NCBI RefSeq assembly: GCF_014652395.1
Contig: NZ_BMYS01000015.1
Location: 1-64,000 of the forward strand
DNA length: 64,000 bases
From: Advenella faeciporci
GTDB taxonomy: Bacteria; Pseudomonadota; Gammaproteobacteria; Burkholderiales; Burkholderiaceae_B
Direction: 5' to 3'
Positions 7,154-19,087 of the stretch are shown one piece after another (positions within the stretch are counted from its first letter, which is position 1; the number at the start of each line of letters is the position of its first letter). The notes under the pieces were generated by a model. It ran no database searches. It was not told the origin of the DNA and saw only the letters and a list, made by a program, of their open reading frames with translations. Position numbers and translations under genes: made by a program.

Positions 7154-8959
7154 ATGCTTAAGTTCGGCAAAAACAAAATCCCTGAGTTGTTCAAGCGATC
7201 CAGAGAAAACGCCTATTCGCGCCATTACAGCAGCCCTGTTTTGCACGTGCAAATCCCAAGATGGCGTGCGCGCGTGCTTTTTGTCCTGATTTCCCTGGGT
7301 TTTCTGGCAGTAATTGGCAAGGCCCTGTATATCCAGATCATGAGTACCGAGTTCTTGCAGGCAGAAGGCGAAAAGCGCTTTGAGCGTACTTTACAGTTGC
7401 CGGCGACCCGTGGACTTATTACCGACCGTAATGGCGAATTTCTGGCAACCAGCACACCCGCGGTGGCTGTCTGGAGCATTCCCGAGGAAACCAGCAAGGC
7501 AAGTGTCCAGCAGCTTGGCGCTTTGGCTAAACTGCTGGATATGCCTTTGAAAGACCTGCAAGAAAGATTGAAGAACCTGGATAAGACATTTGTTTATCTG
7601 AAACGGCAGATTCCGACGGACATTGGCAAACAGATCAAAGAGCTGGGGGTTCCCGGCATTCATTCTTTACCCGAGTCCAAGCGCTCTTATCCGCAGGGTC
7701 CTGTGACCGCACATGTGGTTGGATTTACCAATATCGAAGACAGGGGAATTGAAGGAATTGAGCTGCAAATGAACGACTCATTGCAGGGCAAGCCGGGTTT
7801 GCGCCGGGTATTGCGTGACCGTATCGGGCGTATTATTGAAGATGTCCAGGAAGTGGAACCGGCAACCGACGGTGCAGACGTCATGCTGACCATAGACGGG
7901 CATATTCAACTTCTTACTGCGCAGGCCCTGGAAAAAGCCATGAAAAAGCATGAGGCCGAGTCGGCCGGAGCAGTGGTCATTGACACGCAAAATGGCGAAA
8001 TACTGGCTATGGTCAGTGTGCCATCTTACGATCCTAATGAACAGTCCGAACGTAAAGGTCCCGAACTCAGGAATCGGGTTATTACCGATACCTTTGAGCC
8101 AGGGTCCATTATCAAACCACTGGTTGCGGCCCTGGCGCTGGATGCCGGTATCATTACCAAAAATACGCTGTTTAATACGGGTACCGGTTCTTACCGCTAT
8201 CAGGGGGCTACCATTACCGATGTCAGTTCCCGCAATGGCACGTTGAATGTGTCCGGCATTTTACGCCGCTCAAGCAATATTGGCATGACCATGATTGCCG
8301 AACGTTTGCGTTCGGAACAAATGTGGACGGTATTTAATGCCCTGGGTTTCGGACAGGTTCCCAACACCGGTTTTCCCGGTGCGGCTTCGGGGCGTGTCCG
8401 GCCATGGGAGCGCTGGAAGCTTATTGAAAAGGCAACCATGTCCTATGGATATGGTTTATCGGTATCCCTGCTGCAAATCGCCAAGGCATTCACAACACTG
8501 GCCCGTGACGGAGATATGATTTCCCTGTCATTGATTAAAAATGACAAGAAACCCACCAGTATCCAGATATATAAACCGCAAACGGCCCGTGATGTAAGGG
8601 CCATGCTCGAAGAGTCAGCGGGTCCGGAAGGGAATAAAATCCAGGCAATGGTCAATGGCTACCGTATTGGCGGAAAAAGCGGGACCGCAAGGCAAATTGT
8701 CAACGGACGGTATAGCCGTTCTGATTACAGGGGCTCATTTGTTGCCGTTGCACCTATTTCAAAACCCAGGGTTGTTGTGGCGGTAACCGTGAACAGACCG
8801 AAAAAAGGCGGTTATTACGGTACCCTCACTGCAGGGCCGGTTGCGGCAGAAATCATTGAAGGAACCTTGAAGTACCTGACGGTTCAGCCGGATTTGCCGG
8901 TAGAGCCTGCGCTGGAAGCAAAGAACCCGAACACAACAAGCAGGAGAAATCGGGGATGA
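7154..8959 (+). CDS. ftsI: Peptidoglycan D,D-transpeptidase FtsI (PBP3)
   Basis: Division-specific class B penicillin-binding protein of 601 residues that cross-links septal peptidoglycan. It has a short basic cytoplasmic tail and one membrane anchor (about 40-60). A pedestal domain carrying RGLITDRNG near 86-94 follows, then the transpeptidase domain with all three penicillin-binding motifs: S318-I-I-K321, S373-S-N375 and K508-S-G-T511. GGAGG lies just ahead of the ATG. The end overlaps murEF as ATGA. It works with FtsW, encoded further down the cluster. Confidence 0.97.
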   Translation: MLKFGKNKIPELFKRSRENAYSRHYSSPVLHVQIPRWRARVLFVLISLGFLAVIGKALYIQIMSTEFLQAEGEKRFERTLQLPATRGLITDRNGEFLATSTPAVAVWSIPEETSKASVQQLGALAKLLDMPLKDLQERLKNLDKTFVYLKRQIPTDIGKQIKELGVPGIHSLPESKRSYPQGPVTAHVVGFTNIEDRGIEGIELQMNDSLQGKPGLRRVLRDRIGRIIEDVQEVEPATDGADVMLTIDGHIQLLTAQALEKAMKKHEAESAGAVVIDTQNGEILAMVSVPSYDPNEQSERKGPELRNRVITDTFEPGSIIKPLVAALALDAGIITKNTLFNTGTGSYRYQGATITDVSSRNGTLNVSGILRRSSNIGMTMIAERLRSEQMWTVFNALGFGQVPNTGFPGAASGRVRPWERWKLIEKATMSYGYGLSVSLLQIAKAFTTLARDGDMISLSLIKNDKKPTSIQIYKPQTARDVRAMLEESAGPEGNKIQAMVNGYRIGGKSGTARQIVNGRYSRSDYRGSFVAVAPISKPRVVVAVTVNRPKKGGYYGTLTAGPVAAEIIEGTLKYLTVQPDLPVEPALEAKNPNTTSRRNRG

Positions 8960-11745
8960 CCGTAGCATTCATATTACATTGGTTAAAACAGCACGTGGCA
9001 TCCACGGCGCATCTTCAGCTGGATTCCAGGGACATCCGTAAAGGGGATGTCTTTGTTGCCTGCGTGGGTACCTCACAAAATGGTGCTGCATACATTGAGG
9101 ATGCAATCGTAAAGGGCGCTGCTGTTGTTTTGCTTGAGCAATCCAGTGGTCAGCAGGCTAATGCCGGCTATCCGGTGCCGGTATTGGCCGTGCCGGGTTT
9201 ACGGCAATTGCTGGGCGAGCTGGGCGATGCCTGGTATGGGCATCCATCAGAACAGGTTTTTGTGATTGCGGTTACCGGCACCAACGGAAAAACCTCTTGC
9301 GCCACTTGGTTGGCCAGAGCGCTTACTGCCAATGGCGTGCCGTGTGCCACTATTGGTACCCTGGGCATGGTTTTGCCCGATAACACCAATTTGGGCGGTT
9401 CGCTCACGACCCCTGATGTGTTGACCTTGCATCGCTTACTGGCAGAATTGCGAAACCGGGAGATCAATGCCGTGGCCATTGAGGCCTCCTCTATCGGTCT
9501 TGATCAGGGGCGCCTGGACGGCTTGCGTATACGTATTGCGGCCTTTTCCAATCTGACTCTTGATCATCTTGATTATCACAAGGACATGGCGCAATACGAA
9601 CAGGCCAAAATGCGCCTGTTTCATTGGCCCGGTTTGCAGCATGCCGTGATCAACCTGGATGATCCGGCCGGTGAGCGCATGTTCCGTGACTCCCGTGCCG
9701 AAAACACGATTGGCTATTCCCTGAAGGGGCATGCAGATGCAAAAATTCTTGCCAAAGAGCACCGTTTTTATGATTACGGACTGGCTTTCGATTTATTCAG
9801 CCCGCAAGGTGAAGCACAGGTACTGACACGCCTGCTGGGCGAACACAATATCTCCAATTTACTGCTGGTTGCCGGTGTTTTGCAGGCTATGGGCTGGCAA
9901 CTGGCCCATATTGTCAAAACCATCTCACTGCTTGAGCCGGTTCCCGGACGCTTGCAGATTGTAAAAGGCCTTGATATAGAAGGTGAAGCAGGGATGCAGC
10001 CGTTGGTGGTGGTGGATTACTCGCATACTCCCGACTCGCTGGAGCGCGCACTGGATGCCTTGAGGCCAACTGCCCAGGCCAGGAAAGGTCGGTTGATTTG
10101 CGTTTTTGGCTGCGGTGGTGACCGTGATAAAACCAAACGTCCTGTCATGGGGAAAATTGCCTCGCAAAAAGCTGATCTGGTTTATGTGACCAGCGATAAT
10201 CCCCGTACCGAAAATCCTCAACAGATTCTGGCCGATATCCTTGCCGGCATGCCCGGCTCACCCACTGTCCAGCCTGATCGGGCCAGTGCCATTTTGCAGG
10301 CGGTGTTGCATGCCTCGGCCACCGATGTCATCTTGGTGGCTGGAAAAGGGCACGAAACCTATCAGGAAGTCAATCATGTGAAAACCAGTTTTGATGACCG
10401 TGAGTGGTCAGTGCTGGCACTTGCATTACGCCATGCCACCGGTGTCTCCACCGATTCGCGCAGTGTTGGTAAAGGGCAGATCTTCATTGCCCTGAAAGGT
10501 GAGAATTTTGACGCCCATGATTTTCTGGATAAGGTTCAGCAAACAGGCGCATTGCTGGCGGTTGTCAGCCGTAAAAATCCGGATCTGGATCTGCCCCAGG
10601 TATTGGTTGCCGATACGGGCAGGGCGCTTGAGTTGATGGGCAAGGCCTGGCGTTCGCTGTTTGATATTCCGGTTATTGGCGTGGCGGGCAGTAATGGCAA
10701 AACAACCACTAAGGAAATGATCGCTTCCATTCTGGCAGCACATGTCGGGCCGGCGCATTGTATTGCCACTAAAGGTAATCTGAACAATCAAATTGGTGTC
10801 CCGTTAAGTTTACTTGAGCTCAATAAAAAGCATCTGGCTGCGGTGTTTGAACTGGGGATGAATCACCCGGGTGAAATCCGCATCCTGACCGATCTGGCCA
10901 GGCCCACCGTTGGCTTGGTGAACAACGCGCAAAGGGAACACCAGGAGTTCATGCAAACGGTAGAGGCTGTAGCCATTGAAAACGCCGATGTGATCGCCGG
11001 ACTTGACGCCAGTGGTGTTGCTGTTTTTCCTGCCGATGATCCTTATACTGCCTTGTGGCAGAAAATTGCCGGGAACCGTCGCCGGATTTTATTCGGTTTT
11101 GGCGAGCAGGCCGACGTCACCGCCCAAGAGCTGGTTGCCGATATCAATGGCAGCCGTTTTCTGCTGGTGACCCCAGGTGCTTCAGGCAAGGTTTCATTGA
11201 ATATTCCAGGCCATCACAATGTGCGTAATGCATTGGCAGCCACAGCATGCGCACTGGCCATCGGGATACCTTTAGATACCATTATCATTGGGTTACAAAA
11301 ATTTAGCCCTGTTAAGGGACGAATGCAGGGATTTGTGCTTTCTGACGGCACAAAACTGCTTGATGACTCGTATAATGCAAACCCTGATTCTGTTCGTGCT
11401 GCCATCGATGTCCTGTCACAATTGCCGGGATCCAGGGTTCTGGTTCTGGGTGATATGGCTGAAGTGGGTGAAGATGGTCCGCAAATGCATGCCGAAGTGG
11501 GTTTTTATGCCAAAGAAAAAGGTATTGATTACTTGCTGGTTTATGGCAATGCGTCCAGGCAAACCGCACAGGCTTTTGGTTCACAGGCAAAGCATTTTGA
11601 AGACATCCATCAGATGGCACCGTACATCAGAACTCTCAAACCGTTAAATATTTTAGTGAAAGGATCACGATCAATGCGTATGGAGCGTGTTATTGCAGAC
11701 TTGCAAAAAGCTTCATCCATTGAAGGGGAAAAAGATGCTGTATGA
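8956..11745 (+). CDS. murEF: Fused MurE-MurF: UDP-MurNAc-tripeptide synthetase and UDP-MurNAc-pentapeptide synthetase
   Basis: One uninterrupted 929-residue frame carries two consecutive Mur ligases. The MurE half (1 to about 485) has P-loop GTNGKT (108-113), YHKDM near 207-211 and DNPR (414-417), the arginine motif associated with meso-diaminopimelate specificity. The MurF half (about 490-929) has STDSR, P-loop GSNGKTTT (578-585), [11 protein letters not shown] and [10 protein letters not shown]. Together they add meso-DAP and then D-Ala-D-Ala to UDP-MurNAc-dipeptide. Separate murE and murF genes are the norm; a fusion is known from Bordetella. No stop or internal ribosome site separates the halves. 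It overlaps ftsI by 4 bp and mraY by 11 bp. Confidence 0.97.
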   Translation: MTVAFILHWLKQHVASTAHLQLDSRDIRKGDVFVACVGTSQNGAAYIEDAIVKGAAVVLLEQSSGQQANAGYPVPVLAVPGLRQLLGELGDAWYGHPSEQVFVIAVTGTNGKTSCATWLARALTANGVPCATIGTLGMVLPDNTNLGGSLTTPDVLTLHRLLAELRNREINAVAIEASSIGLDQGRLDGLRIRIAAFSNLTLDHLDYHKDMAQYEQAKMRLFHWPGLQHAVINLDDPAGERMFRDSRAENTIGYSLKGHADAKILAKEHRFYDYGLAFDLFSPQGEAQVLTRLLGEHNISNLLLVAGVLQAMGWQLAHIVKTISLLEPVPGRLQIVKGLDIEGEAGMQPLVVVDYSHTPDSLERALDALRPTAQARKGRLICVFGCGGDRDKTKRPVMGKIASQKADLVYVTSDNPRTENPQQILADILAGMPGSPTVQPDRASAILQAVLHASATDVILVAGKGHETYQEVNHVKTSFDDREWSVLALALRHATGVSTDSRSVGKGQIFIALKGENFDAHDFLDKVQQTGALLAVVSRKNPDLDLPQVLVADTGRALELMGKAWRSLFDIPVIGVAGSNGKTTTKEMIASILAAHVGPAHCIATKGNLNNQIGVPLSLLELNKKHLAAVFELGMNHPGEIRILTDLARPTVGLVNNAQREHQEFMQTVEAVAIENADVIAGLDASGVAVFPADDPYTALWQKIAGNRRRILFGFGEQADVTAQELVADINGSRFLLVTPGASGKVSLNIPGHHNVRNALAATACALAIGIPLDTIIIGLQKFSPVKGRMQGFVLSDGTKLLDDSYNANPDSVRAAIDVLSQLPGSRVLVLGDMAEVGEDGPQMHAEVGFYAKEKGIDYLLVYGNASRQTAQAFGSQAKHFEDIHQMAPYIRTLKPLNILVKGSRSMRMERVIADLQKASSIEGEKDAV

Positions 11746-12904
11746 GTTATTCGGGTGGCTGTCTACAAGTATAAGTGGCTTCGGTGTATTTGAATATATT
11801 ACGTTGCGCGCCATGCTGGCATGTGCCACTGCGTTGTTTATTGGCTTGTGGGCCGGCCCGCGCGTCATCCGTAAATTGACGGCGCTTAAAATTGGCCAGG
11901 CGGTCAGGGCTTATGGGCCCGAGTCGCATCTGGTCAAGAATGGTACGCCAACCATGGGAGGAGTCCTCATACTCATCGCGATTGGTATCAGTACTTTATT
12001 ATGGGCAGACTTAAGCAACCGGTTTGTATGGGTGGTGATGCTGGTGACCTTCGGGTTTGGTGCAATTGGCTGGGTTGATGATTATCGCAAAGTGGTTTAT
12101 CGAAATCCCGAAGGCATGTCCTCGCGGGAAAAGTTTTTCTGGCAGTCATTGATTGGCCTGATTGCATCGGTCTATCTGACATTTGCGGTCTCTGCACCGG
12201 CCAATGCCGATTTATGGCCTTTGTTCAAGGAATGGGTCTTAAGTGGTTTCACCATGCCACTGCCTTCCCGTGCCGACCTGATTGTGCCTTTTTTCAAAAG
12301 TGTCAGTTATCCGTTGGGCGTATTTGGTTTTGCCGCCTTGACCTGGGCGGTTATCGTGGGTACCAGCAATGCCGTTAACCTGACCGATGGCCTTGATGGC
12401 CTGGCGATTATGCCTACCGTCATGGTGGGCGGTGCCTTGGGTATTTTTGCCTATATTGTAGGAAGGGTTGATTACTCCAAATACCTGCTGTTCCCCTATA
12501 TCCCGGGGGCCTCTGAAATGTTGATTCTGTGTGCCGCCCTGGCTGGTGCCGGTTTGGCCTTCCTGTGGTTCAACGCGTATCCCGCCCAAGTGTTTATGGG
12601 CGATGTGGGTGCGCTGGCCCTGGGTGGAATGCTGGGCACGGTTGCTGTCATTGTCCGGCAGGAAATTGTCCTTTTTATCATGGGGGGCGTGTTTGTGGTG
12701 GAAACGCTGTCGGTCATGATCCAGGTCATCTGGTTTAAATACACCAAGAAAAAATATGGTACCGGACGCCGGATATTACGGATGGCACCTTTGCATCACC
12801 ACTTTGAGGTGGGAGGCTGGAAAGAAACCCAAGTGGTGGTTCGCTTTTGGATTATCACGATGATGCTTGTGCTACTTGGTTTGGCAACCTTGAAATTACG
12901 ATGA
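11735..12904 (+). CDS. mraY: Phospho-N-acetylmuramoyl-pentapeptide-transferase MraY
   Basis: Integral inner-membrane enzyme that transfers phospho-MurNAc-pentapeptide to undecaprenyl phosphate, making lipid I. The 389-residue protein is polytopic (about ten segments). It shows the family motifs [12 protein letters not shown], the acidic pair in [21 protein letters not shown], the N-x-x-P loop [23 protein letters not shown] and the histidine-rich MAPLHHHFE near the C-terminus. The start at 11735 (MLYELFGW) follows a GAAGGGG ribosome site inside the end of murEF. Confidence 0.97.
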   Translation: MLYELFGWLSTSISGFGVFEYITLRAMLACATALFIGLWAGPRVIRKLTALKIGQAVRAYGPESHLVKNGTPTMGGVLILIAIGISTLLWADLSNRFVWVVMLVTFGFGAIGWVDDYRKVVYRNPEGMSSREKFFWQSLIGLIASVYLTFAVSAPANADLWPLFKEWVLSGFTMPLPSRADLIVPFFKSVSYPLGVFGFAALTWAVIVGTSNAVNLTDGLDGLAIMPTVMVGGALGIFAYIVGRVDYSKYLLFPYIPGASEMLILCAALAGAGLAFLWFNAYPAQVFMGDVGALALGGMLGTVAVIVRQEIVLFIMGGVFVVETLSVMIQVIWFKYTKKKYGTGRRILRMAPLHHHFEVGGWKETQVVVRFWIITMMLVLLGLATLKLR

Positions 12905-14430
12905 ATACACAGTCAGAAAATAACGTTTTGTCTTTTCCTTCCTCGGTCCTGGTTCTGGGATTGGGAGAAACCGGTCTTGCTGCCGCTTTATGGTGCCTGC
13001 GTAATCGGGCGCGTTTGCGCATTGCCGATACCCGGGCCAACCCGCCCGGCCTTGACAAGCTGGATGCAACCGGGCAGCCCTTTGAAAAATTCCTGGGCGA
13101 ACAATGTTTTAACGATCAGACACTGGAAGGGGTTGAGGCGATTGTCTTAAGTCCGGGCCTGGTGCCTTCCGAGCCACATCTGGCCCGTTTTCTTGCCCGC
13201 GCGGAACAACGGAATATTGAAATACTGGGTGAAATAGAACTGTTTTCCCGCGCACTTTTACAGTTAAGGCAAACACAGGCTTATGAGCCCAAGGTACTGG
13301 GGATTACCGGAACGAATGGCAAAACCACGGTAACCACCATGGTTCGGGACATGTTGCAGGAAGCCGGGCTGGTTGCCGTGGCAGCGGGGAATATTAGCCC
13401 CTCTGCATTAACCGCCCTGATGACTGCGCTTGATGCCAACGCCTTGCCCGATGTCTGGGTGCTAGAGTTATCCAGTTTTCAGTTGGTAACCGTTAAAACC
13501 TTGCAGCCTGACGCTGCGGTCGTGCTGAATATTACCCAGGACCACCTGGACTGGCATGCCAGCCTGCAGGAATACGCCGATTGCAAGGCAAAGCTGCTCA
13601 AAATGAGCCAAGTGGCCATTATCAATCGCGATGATGAAATGGTAAGTGCCATGGTTGAGTTTGCCGATGACCTGAATGTGCGCTCTTTTGGTGAAACCGA
13701 GCCTGTCCTTGATCAGGATATGGGTCTGGAAGACAGTAATGGCATGTTGTGGTTGGCTGCTTGCAGTGCCGATGAATTTGATTTGCCCGAAACCGGTGGC
13801 AGGAGAAAAAAGACCACGGAACGTCCGGTTAGAAAACACGGGGTGCTTAAACGTTTGATGCCGGCAGATGCCATGATGGTGCGAGGCCGGCATAATGCAC
13901 TGAATGCCTTGGCAGCCATGGCGTTGTGCCGCGTGCTGGGTATTGGATGGACGCCATTGCTGAATGCTTTAAGAAACTATGTGGCCGAACCGCACCGGAC
14001 CAATTTTGTTCGAAGTATCAAGGGTGTTGACTTCATCAATGACAGCAAGGGAACCAACGTGGGCTCTACGGTCGCTGCCCTGAAAGGCATGGGACGCAAG
14101 GTGGTGTTGATTGCAGGTGGTCTTGGCAAGGGTCAGGATTTTTCTCCACTGGTTGCCCCGGTTTCGCGTTTTGCACGGGCCGTCATTCTGATCGGACAGG
14201 ATGCCCGCGTTATTGAACAGGCCCTGGCGCCCGCAGGTGTCCCTTGTATCCATGCCATATCGCTTGAGGAAGCGGTTAAGGCGGCATTGGATCATGCCCA
14301 TGAAAATGATGTGGTGATCTTGTCACCCGCCTGCGCCAGCATGGACATGTTCAAAAATTACAATCATCGTGGCAATGCCTTTATAGATGCCGTCAACGAG
14401 CTGGCCCTTGAAAACGGAGAAGTTGCATGA
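12901..14430 (+). CDS. murD: UDP-N-acetylmuramoyl-L-alanine--D-glutamate ligase MurD
   Basis: Cytoplasmic ATP-dependent ligase that adds D-glutamate to UDP-MurNAc-L-Ala. It has an N-terminal Rossmann domain ([16 protein letters not shown]), P-loop [19 protein letters not shown] and [10 protein letters not shown], and the C-terminal ligase domain with [22 protein letters not shown] and [21 protein letters not shown]. At 509 residues it is about 70 longer than the E. coli enzyme (438). Much of the extra length lies in the middle, where a segment with the basic run [12 protein letters not shown] interrupts the central domain just before the conserved [15 protein letters not shown] overlaps at both ends couple it to mraY and ftsW. 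Confidence 0.96.
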   Translation: MNTQSENNVLSFPSSVLVLGLGETGLAAALWCLRNRARLRIADTRANPPGLDKLDATGQPFEKFLGEQCFNDQTLEGVEAIVLSPGLVPSEPHLARFLARAEQRNIEILGEIELFSRALLQLRQTQAYEPKVLGITGTNGKTTVTTMVRDMLQEAGLVAVAAGNISPSALTALMTALDANALPDVWVLELSSFQLVTVKTLQPDAAVVLNITQDHLDWHASLQEYADCKAKLLKMSQVAIINRDDEMVSAMVEFADDLNVRSFGETEPVLDQDMGLEDSNGMLWLAACSADEFDLPETGGRRKKTTERPVRKHGVLKRLMPADAMMVRGRHNALNALAAMALCRVLGIGWTPLLNALRNYVAEPHRTNFVRSIKGVDFINDSKGTNVGSTVAALKGMGRKVVLIAGGLGKGQDFSPLVAPVSRFARAVILIGQDARVIEQALAPAGVPCIHAISLEEAVKAALDHAHENDVVILSPACASMDMFKNYNHRGNAFIDAVNELALENGEVA

Positions 14431-15644
14431 GTTTGCTAGCAGAGCTTCGTTCCAGTGTCAGTGCTGTCAAGCCGGGTCGTACGACCATGCGCAATTATGA
14501 CTTGCTGTTGGGAGTTGCTGTCTCTGCCTTGTTACTGTTTGGTCTGATCATGGTGTTTTCCGCCTCCATTGCGCTGGCCGATGGGCCTAAGTATGCCAAC
14601 CTGGGCCGTTATTATTTTGCCCTTCGTCATGCAATTTATATCGCTGTTGGCGTGTTCCTGTTTTCCCTTACCCTGACTGTACCCATGAGCTTCTGGGAAA
14701 AGTACGCTTTCCGGATTTTCCTGTTGGCAATGCTATTGCTGGTTCTGGTGCTGGTGCCGTTTATTGGCAAAGAGGTCAATGGCGCCTCACGCTGGCTTCC
14801 CATTGGCCCAATCAACTTTCAGCCATCTGAATTCATGAAGGTGGCCATGTTGCTCTTTGCCGCCGATTACACGGTTCGTAAACAGAAATACATGCAGGAC
14901 TTTATTCGTGGTTTTATGCCCATGGCCCTGGCATTGATCGTGGTTGCCACACTGTTGTTGCTTGAGCCCGATCTGGGGGCTTTAATGGTAACGGTATCAA
15001 TTGCTGTTGGAATCCTGTTTCTTGGGGGCATTAATCTGGGACTTTTTGTTTTTGCGATTGGTGCCCTGGTTGTCTTGTTTGTGTCGATGATTATTTTTGC
15101 TCCCTGGCGGCTGGGGCGTATCATGGCTTATCTCGAGCCTTTCCATGAGTCGAATGTGCAATCCAGTGCCTATCAGCTGGTGCACTCCCTGATTGCGATT
15201 GGTCGCGGAGAATGGTTTGGGGTTGGTCTGGGATCCAGCATTGAAAAACTGCATTATTTGCCCGAGGCGCATACTGACTTCATTATGGCGGTAGTGGGCG
15301 AGGAGCTGGGCTTTGTCGGGATCTTTCTGGTGGTGGTGCTGTTTTTTATCATTGTCAAAAAAAGCTTTGATATTGGCCGTTCAGCCATTGCGATGGACCG
15401 AGAATTCAATGGTCTGGTGGCCCAGGGGGTGGGTGTCTGGCTTGGTGTGCAGGCTTTCATCAATCTGGGTGTTTGCCTTGGCTTGTTACCGACCAAAGGG
15501 CTTACCTTGCCGCTGGTCAGCTATGGAGGCTCTTCTATCGTCATGAATTTGATTGCGGTCGCCATGCTGATGCGCGTTGATTACGAAGTCCGTCAAATGA
15601 TGCGTGGCCGGCATGTTAACAAAGAAAGTAAAAGGTCGTACTGA
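14427..15644 (+). CDS. ftsW: Lipid II polymerase FtsW (SEDS family)
   Basis: Septal peptidoglycan glycosyltransferase, partner of FtsI. The 405-residue protein has a cytoplasmic N-terminus followed by about ten membrane segments. Diagnostic SEDS stretches are [60 protein letters not shown] and [14 protein letters not shown]. The conserved aspartate in EPDLG and the extracellular loop 4 sequence EAHTDF are both present. It starts inside the murD stop (ATGA) and its stop overlaps the murG start (TGATG). Confidence 0.97.
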   Translation: MSLLAELRSSVSAVKPGRTTMRNYDLLLGVAVSALLLFGLIMVFSASIALADGPKYANLGRYYFALRHAIYIAVGVFLFSLTLTVPMSFWEKYAFRIFLLAMLLLVLVLVPFIGKEVNGASRWLPIGPINFQPSEFMKVAMLLFAADYTVRKQKYMQDFIRGFMPMALALIVVATLLLLEPDLGALMVTVSIAVGILFLGGINLGLFVFAIGALVVLFVSMIIFAPWRLGRIMAYLEPFHESNVQSSAYQLVHSLIAIGRGEWFGVGLGSSIEKLHYLPEAHTDFIMAVVGEELGFVGIFLVVVLFFIIVKKSFDIGRSAIAMDREFNGLVAQGVGVWLGVQAFINLGVCLGLLPTKGLTLPLVSYGGSSIVMNLIAVAMLMRVDYEVRQMMRGRHVNKESKRSY

Positions 15645-16717
15645 TGAAACAGCCAACGTTATTGGTCATGGCTGGTGGAACTGGCGGGCATATTATGCCA
15701 GGTCTGGCCGTGGCGCATGAAATGCAGGCTCGTGGTTGGCATATCGTCTGGTTGGGTGATCCATCCAAAATGGAAGGCAAGCTGGTGCCCGCGCATGGCT
15801 TTACCCTGGTTCCCATGACTTTTTCAGGGGTTCGCGGCAAGGGCATTGCCGCTATTGCCAAATTACCGTTTACCCTGTTGCAGGCGAGCCTCCAGGCCTG
15901 GAAAATCCTGGCCAGGGAAAAACCTTCGGTTGTCCTGGGCATGGGCGGTTATGTGGCTTTCCCGGGTGGTATGATGGCTGCTTTGCGTGGCATTCCTCTG
16001 GTGGTTCATGAGCAGAATGCCGTGGCAGGTACTGCCAATAAATGGCTGGCCAAGGTAGCGTCCCGTGTGCTGTCAGGGTTTCCTGGTGTGTTGCCTAAAG
16101 GGCAAATGGTGGGCAATCCGGTACGCACCGATTTGCTTGCAACGCCAGGCCCGGCCCAGCGTTACGGGAGCCGTTCGGGTCGTTTGAATATCTTGGTGGT
16201 GGGGGGCAGTTTGGGGGCGCACGCCCTGAATACCATTGTGCCCCAGGCCCTGGCCGGTATTGCACCAGATGTACGCCCTCATATCGTGCATCAGTCAGGT
16301 ACCCAACATCTTGACACACTGGAAAAAACCTATGCCGGATTGGGGGTAGAGGCTGAGTGTGTGGCCTTCATTGCCGATATGGCGGCGGCCATGTCAGCCG
16401 CCGATTTGCTTATTTGTCGCGCAGGTGCCATGACGGTCGCCGAGGTGGCTGCGATTGGGGTGGCGGCCCTGTTTATTCCATTGCCACATGCGATTGATGA
16501 TCATCAAACGGCCAATGCTCAGTGGCTTGTCCGTGAAAAAGCGGCATGGACCAAAGCGCAAAAAGAATTATCAGCCGAATGGCTGTCATCCTGGTTACAG
16601 GATAAAACACGTGATGAATTGCAGGCCGTTGCCGAGAAGGCAAGGCAATGTGCACGAACTGACGCCACACAGCTTATTGCCGATGTGTGCGCCAGTGTAG
16701 TTAAGGATAAAACATGA
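15644..16717 (+). CDS. murG: UDP-GlcNAc--lipid I GlcNAc transferase MurG
   Basis: Peripheral inner-membrane GT28 glycosyltransferase that makes lipid II from lipid I and UDP-GlcNAc. The 357-residue protein has the first glycine loop [16 protein letters not shown] (residues 9-24), the second G loop in [22 protein letters not shown], the third glycine loop [12 protein letters not shown] and the UDP-GlcNAc site [34 protein letters not shown]. Length and motif order match typical MurG. Confidence 0.97.
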   Translation: MKQPTLLVMAGGTGGHIMPGLAVAHEMQARGWHIVWLGDPSKMEGKLVPAHGFTLVPMTFSGVRGKGIAAIAKLPFTLLQASLQAWKILAREKPSVVLGMGGYVAFPGGMMAALRGIPLVVHEQNAVAGTANKWLAKVASRVLSGFPGVLPKGQMVGNPVRTDLLATPGPAQRYGSRSGRLNILVVGGSLGAHALNTIVPQALAGIAPDVRPHIVHQSGTQHLDTLEKTYAGLGVEAECVAFIADMAAAMSAADLLICRAGAMTVAEVAAIGVAALFIPLPHAIDDHQTANAQWLVREKAAWTKAQKELSAEWLSSWLQDKTRDELQAVAEKARQCARTDATQLIADVCASVVKDKT

Positions 16718-18123
16718 AACACAGGATAAGAAATATCCATTTTGTTGGCATTGGTGGCTCTGGCATGAGCGGCATCGCCGAGGTATTGCTCAATCTGGGC
16801 TATCGTATCAGTGGCTCCGATTTGCAGGAGTCTGCGGTTACGCGACGTTTGGCCAGTCTGGGCGCAATCATCCATATCGGGCATCAGGCAGAAAACGTGC
16901 AAGCGGCCGACGCGATTGTGACCTCAACAGCGGTAGCCAACAGCAACCCTGAAGTGCTTGCCGCCCGGGCCCGGCAAATTCCAGTGGTGCCACGGGCCAT
17001 CATGCTGGCTGAATTAATGCGTCTGAAACGAGGTATCGCGATTGCCGGCACGCATGGCAAAACCACCACCACCAGCCTGGTGGCAAGTGTGCTGGCTGCA
17101 GCAGGCCTGGACCCGACTTTTGTGATTGGCGGGCGTCTGAATTCGGCCGGTGCCAATGCGCGTCTGGGGCAGGGTGATTATATTGTTGTGGAAGCTGATG
17201 AGTCGGATGCTTCGTTTTTGAATTTGTTGCCGGTCATGGCCATCATTACCAATATTGATGCCGATCACATGGACACCTACAGTCATGATATTGCCCGGTT
17301 GCGCAGCGCCTTTGTGGAGTTCACCCAGCGCCTGCCGTTTTATGGCAGTGCGATCCTGTGCAACGATGATGATAATGTCCGTAAAATCATTCCCTTCATT
17401 TCCCGTCCGGTCACTACCTATGGGTTCAGCGATGATGCCCATTTTCAGGCAGTCAAGGTTAGGGCTGAGGGCACCATGATGTGCTTTGACGTCATTCGCC
17501 GTATCAGGGTTGATGAGTGGTTGCCAACCTTAAGCATTACCCTGAACTTGCCGGGACGGCATAATGTGTTGAATGCCCTGGCTGCGATTGCCGTGGCAAC
17601 CGAGCTGGATCTACCCGATGAGGCCATTGTTTCAGCTTTAAAAGGATTTAACGGTGTTGGGCGCCGGTTTTCCTATACGGGTGACTTCAATATTCCCGAA
17701 GAAAAAGGGGGTGGCCATTTTACGGTGATTGATGATTATGGACATCATCCGGTGGAAATGGCCGCGACCATCGAGGCGGCGCGCGGTGCCTGGCCTGACC
17801 GTCGTCTGGTGCTGGCCTTTCAGCCGCATCGTTATACCCGCACACGCGATTGCTTTGAAGATTTCGTTAAAGTATTAAATAGTGCCGATGCAGTTGTACT
17901 GACTGATGTTTACGCTGCAGGCGAGACACCGATTGTGGCCGCCGATGGCCGTGCCCTGGCCCGTGGAATTCGTGTGGCGGGAAAACTGGAACCGGTTTTT
18001 ATTGAAAATGTAAGTGAAATGCCACAGGCAATTATTGATTTTGTCAGGGATGGCGATGTTGTGGTGGTCATGGGGGCGGGCTCGATTAGCAAGGTTCCCG
18101 GGCAAATAGGAGAATTGGCATGA
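16714..18123 (+). CDS. murC: UDP-N-acetylmuramate--L-alanine ligase MurC
   Basis: First of the Mur ligases in the pathway, adding L-alanine to UDP-MurNAc in the cytoplasm. The 469-residue protein opens with the Rossmann loop [18 protein letters not shown], then P-loop [46 protein letters not shown], and the ligase-domain [14 protein letters not shown] and FQPHRYTRT. Start and stop overlap murG and ddl as ATGA, so translation of the three is probably coupled. Confidence 0.97.
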   Translation: MKHRIRNIHFVGIGGSGMSGIAEVLLNLGYRISGSDLQESAVTRRLASLGAIIHIGHQAENVQAADAIVTSTAVANSNPEVLAARARQIPVVPRAIMLAELMRLKRGIAIAGTHGKTTTTSLVASVLAAAGLDPTFVIGGRLNSAGANARLGQGDYIVVEADESDASFLNLLPVMAIITNIDADHMDTYSHDIARLRSAFVEFTQRLPFYGSAILCNDDDNVRKIIPFISRPVTTYGFSDDAHFQAVKVRAEGTMMCFDVIRRIRVDEWLPTLSITLNLPGRHNVLNALAAIAVATELDLPDEAIVSALKGFNGVGRRFSYTGDFNIPEEKGGGHFTVIDDYGHHPVEMAATIEAARGAWPDRRLVLAFQPHRYTRTRDCFEDFVKVLNSADAVVLTDVYAAGETPIVAADGRALARGIRVAGKLEPVFIENVSEMPQAIIDFVRDGDVVVVMGAGSISKVPGQIGELA

Positions 18124-19073
18124 TACATGAATTTGGCAAAGTCGGTATTTTGTATGGCGGCCATTCAGCCGAGAGAACCGTTTCCCTGCAATCGGGTGAA
18201 GGCGTTTTGTCAGCCTTGCAAAGCAAGGGGATAGATGCCCACCTGTTTGATACCAGTGTGCACAGTCTGGCAGCGTTGGCGGCACAGAATTTTGATCGTG
18301 TTTTTATTGCACTGCATGGGCGTTACGGAGAAGATGGCACGCTTCAGGGGGTGCTTGAGTTATTGGGCATTCCTTATACCGGTAGCGGTGTAATGGCCTC
18401 AAGCCTGGCAATGAATAAAATCATGACCAAGCGAATCTGGCTTGAGCAAGGATTGCCAACGCCTAAATACAAAGTGATCAAAAACCTGGCAGATACCGAT
18501 GCCGCTTATGCTGAACTGGGTCTGCCCCTGATTATCAAGGCGCCACATGAGGGGTCAACCTTGGGGCTGTATAAGGTCAGCCAGCCGGATGAATTGCATG
18601 AAGCCTTCAATCAGGCAAGTAATTTTGATCATGAACTATTGGCCGAGCAGTTTGTAGTGGGCCGTGAACTTACTATTCCCGTGGTAGGCAAGGGGGACGA
18701 TGCCCGGGCTTTGCCAGTGATTGAAATTTTTGCTCCTGACGGCAATTATGATTTTGAGCACAAATACATTTCAAACGATACGCGTTATGAGTGTCCGGCC
18801 AATTTGGCTCCCGAGCTGGCCAGCAGGATTCAGGAAATTTCCGTGCAGGCCTATCGGGCCATTGGATGTGAAGGATGGGCCCGCGTCGATATTATGCTTG
18901 ATGCGCAAAACCAGCCCTGGTTGCTTGAAATCAACACATCTCCGGGCATGACCAGTCATTCCCTGGTACCCATGGGGGCGAAAGCGGAAGGGATGAGTTA
19001 TGCCGACTTGTGTGTATTCATCCTGTCGCAGGCATCGTGCAAAATACACAGGCCCATGCCTGAAAACGGATAA
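18120..19073 (+). CDS. ddl: D-alanine--D-alanine ligase
   Basis: ATP-grasp enzyme that makes the D-Ala-D-Ala dipeptide used by the MurF half of MurEF. The 317-residue protein shows [10 protein letters not shown]-like [50 protein letters not shown], the ATP-grasp lysine in [14 protein letters not shown] and the Mg2+-binding [30 protein letters not shown]. The position between murC and ftsQ is the usual place of ddlB in the dcw cluster. Confidence 0.96.
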   Translation: MIHEFGKVGILYGGHSAERTVSLQSGEGVLSALQSKGIDAHLFDTSVHSLAALAAQNFDRVFIALHGRYGEDGTLQGVLELLGIPYTGSGVMASSLAMNKIMTKRIWLEQGLPTPKYKVIKNLADTDAAYAELGLPLIIKAPHEGSTLGLYKVSQPDELHEAFNQASNFDHELLAEQFVVGRELTIPVVGKGDDARALPVIEIFAPDGNYDFEHKYISNDTRYECPANLAPELASRIQEISVQAYRAIGCEGWARVDIMLDAQNQPWLLEINTSPGMTSHSLVPMGAKAEGMSYADLCVFILSQASCKIHRPMPENG

Positions 19074-19087
19074 CAGGGATGTAAACA

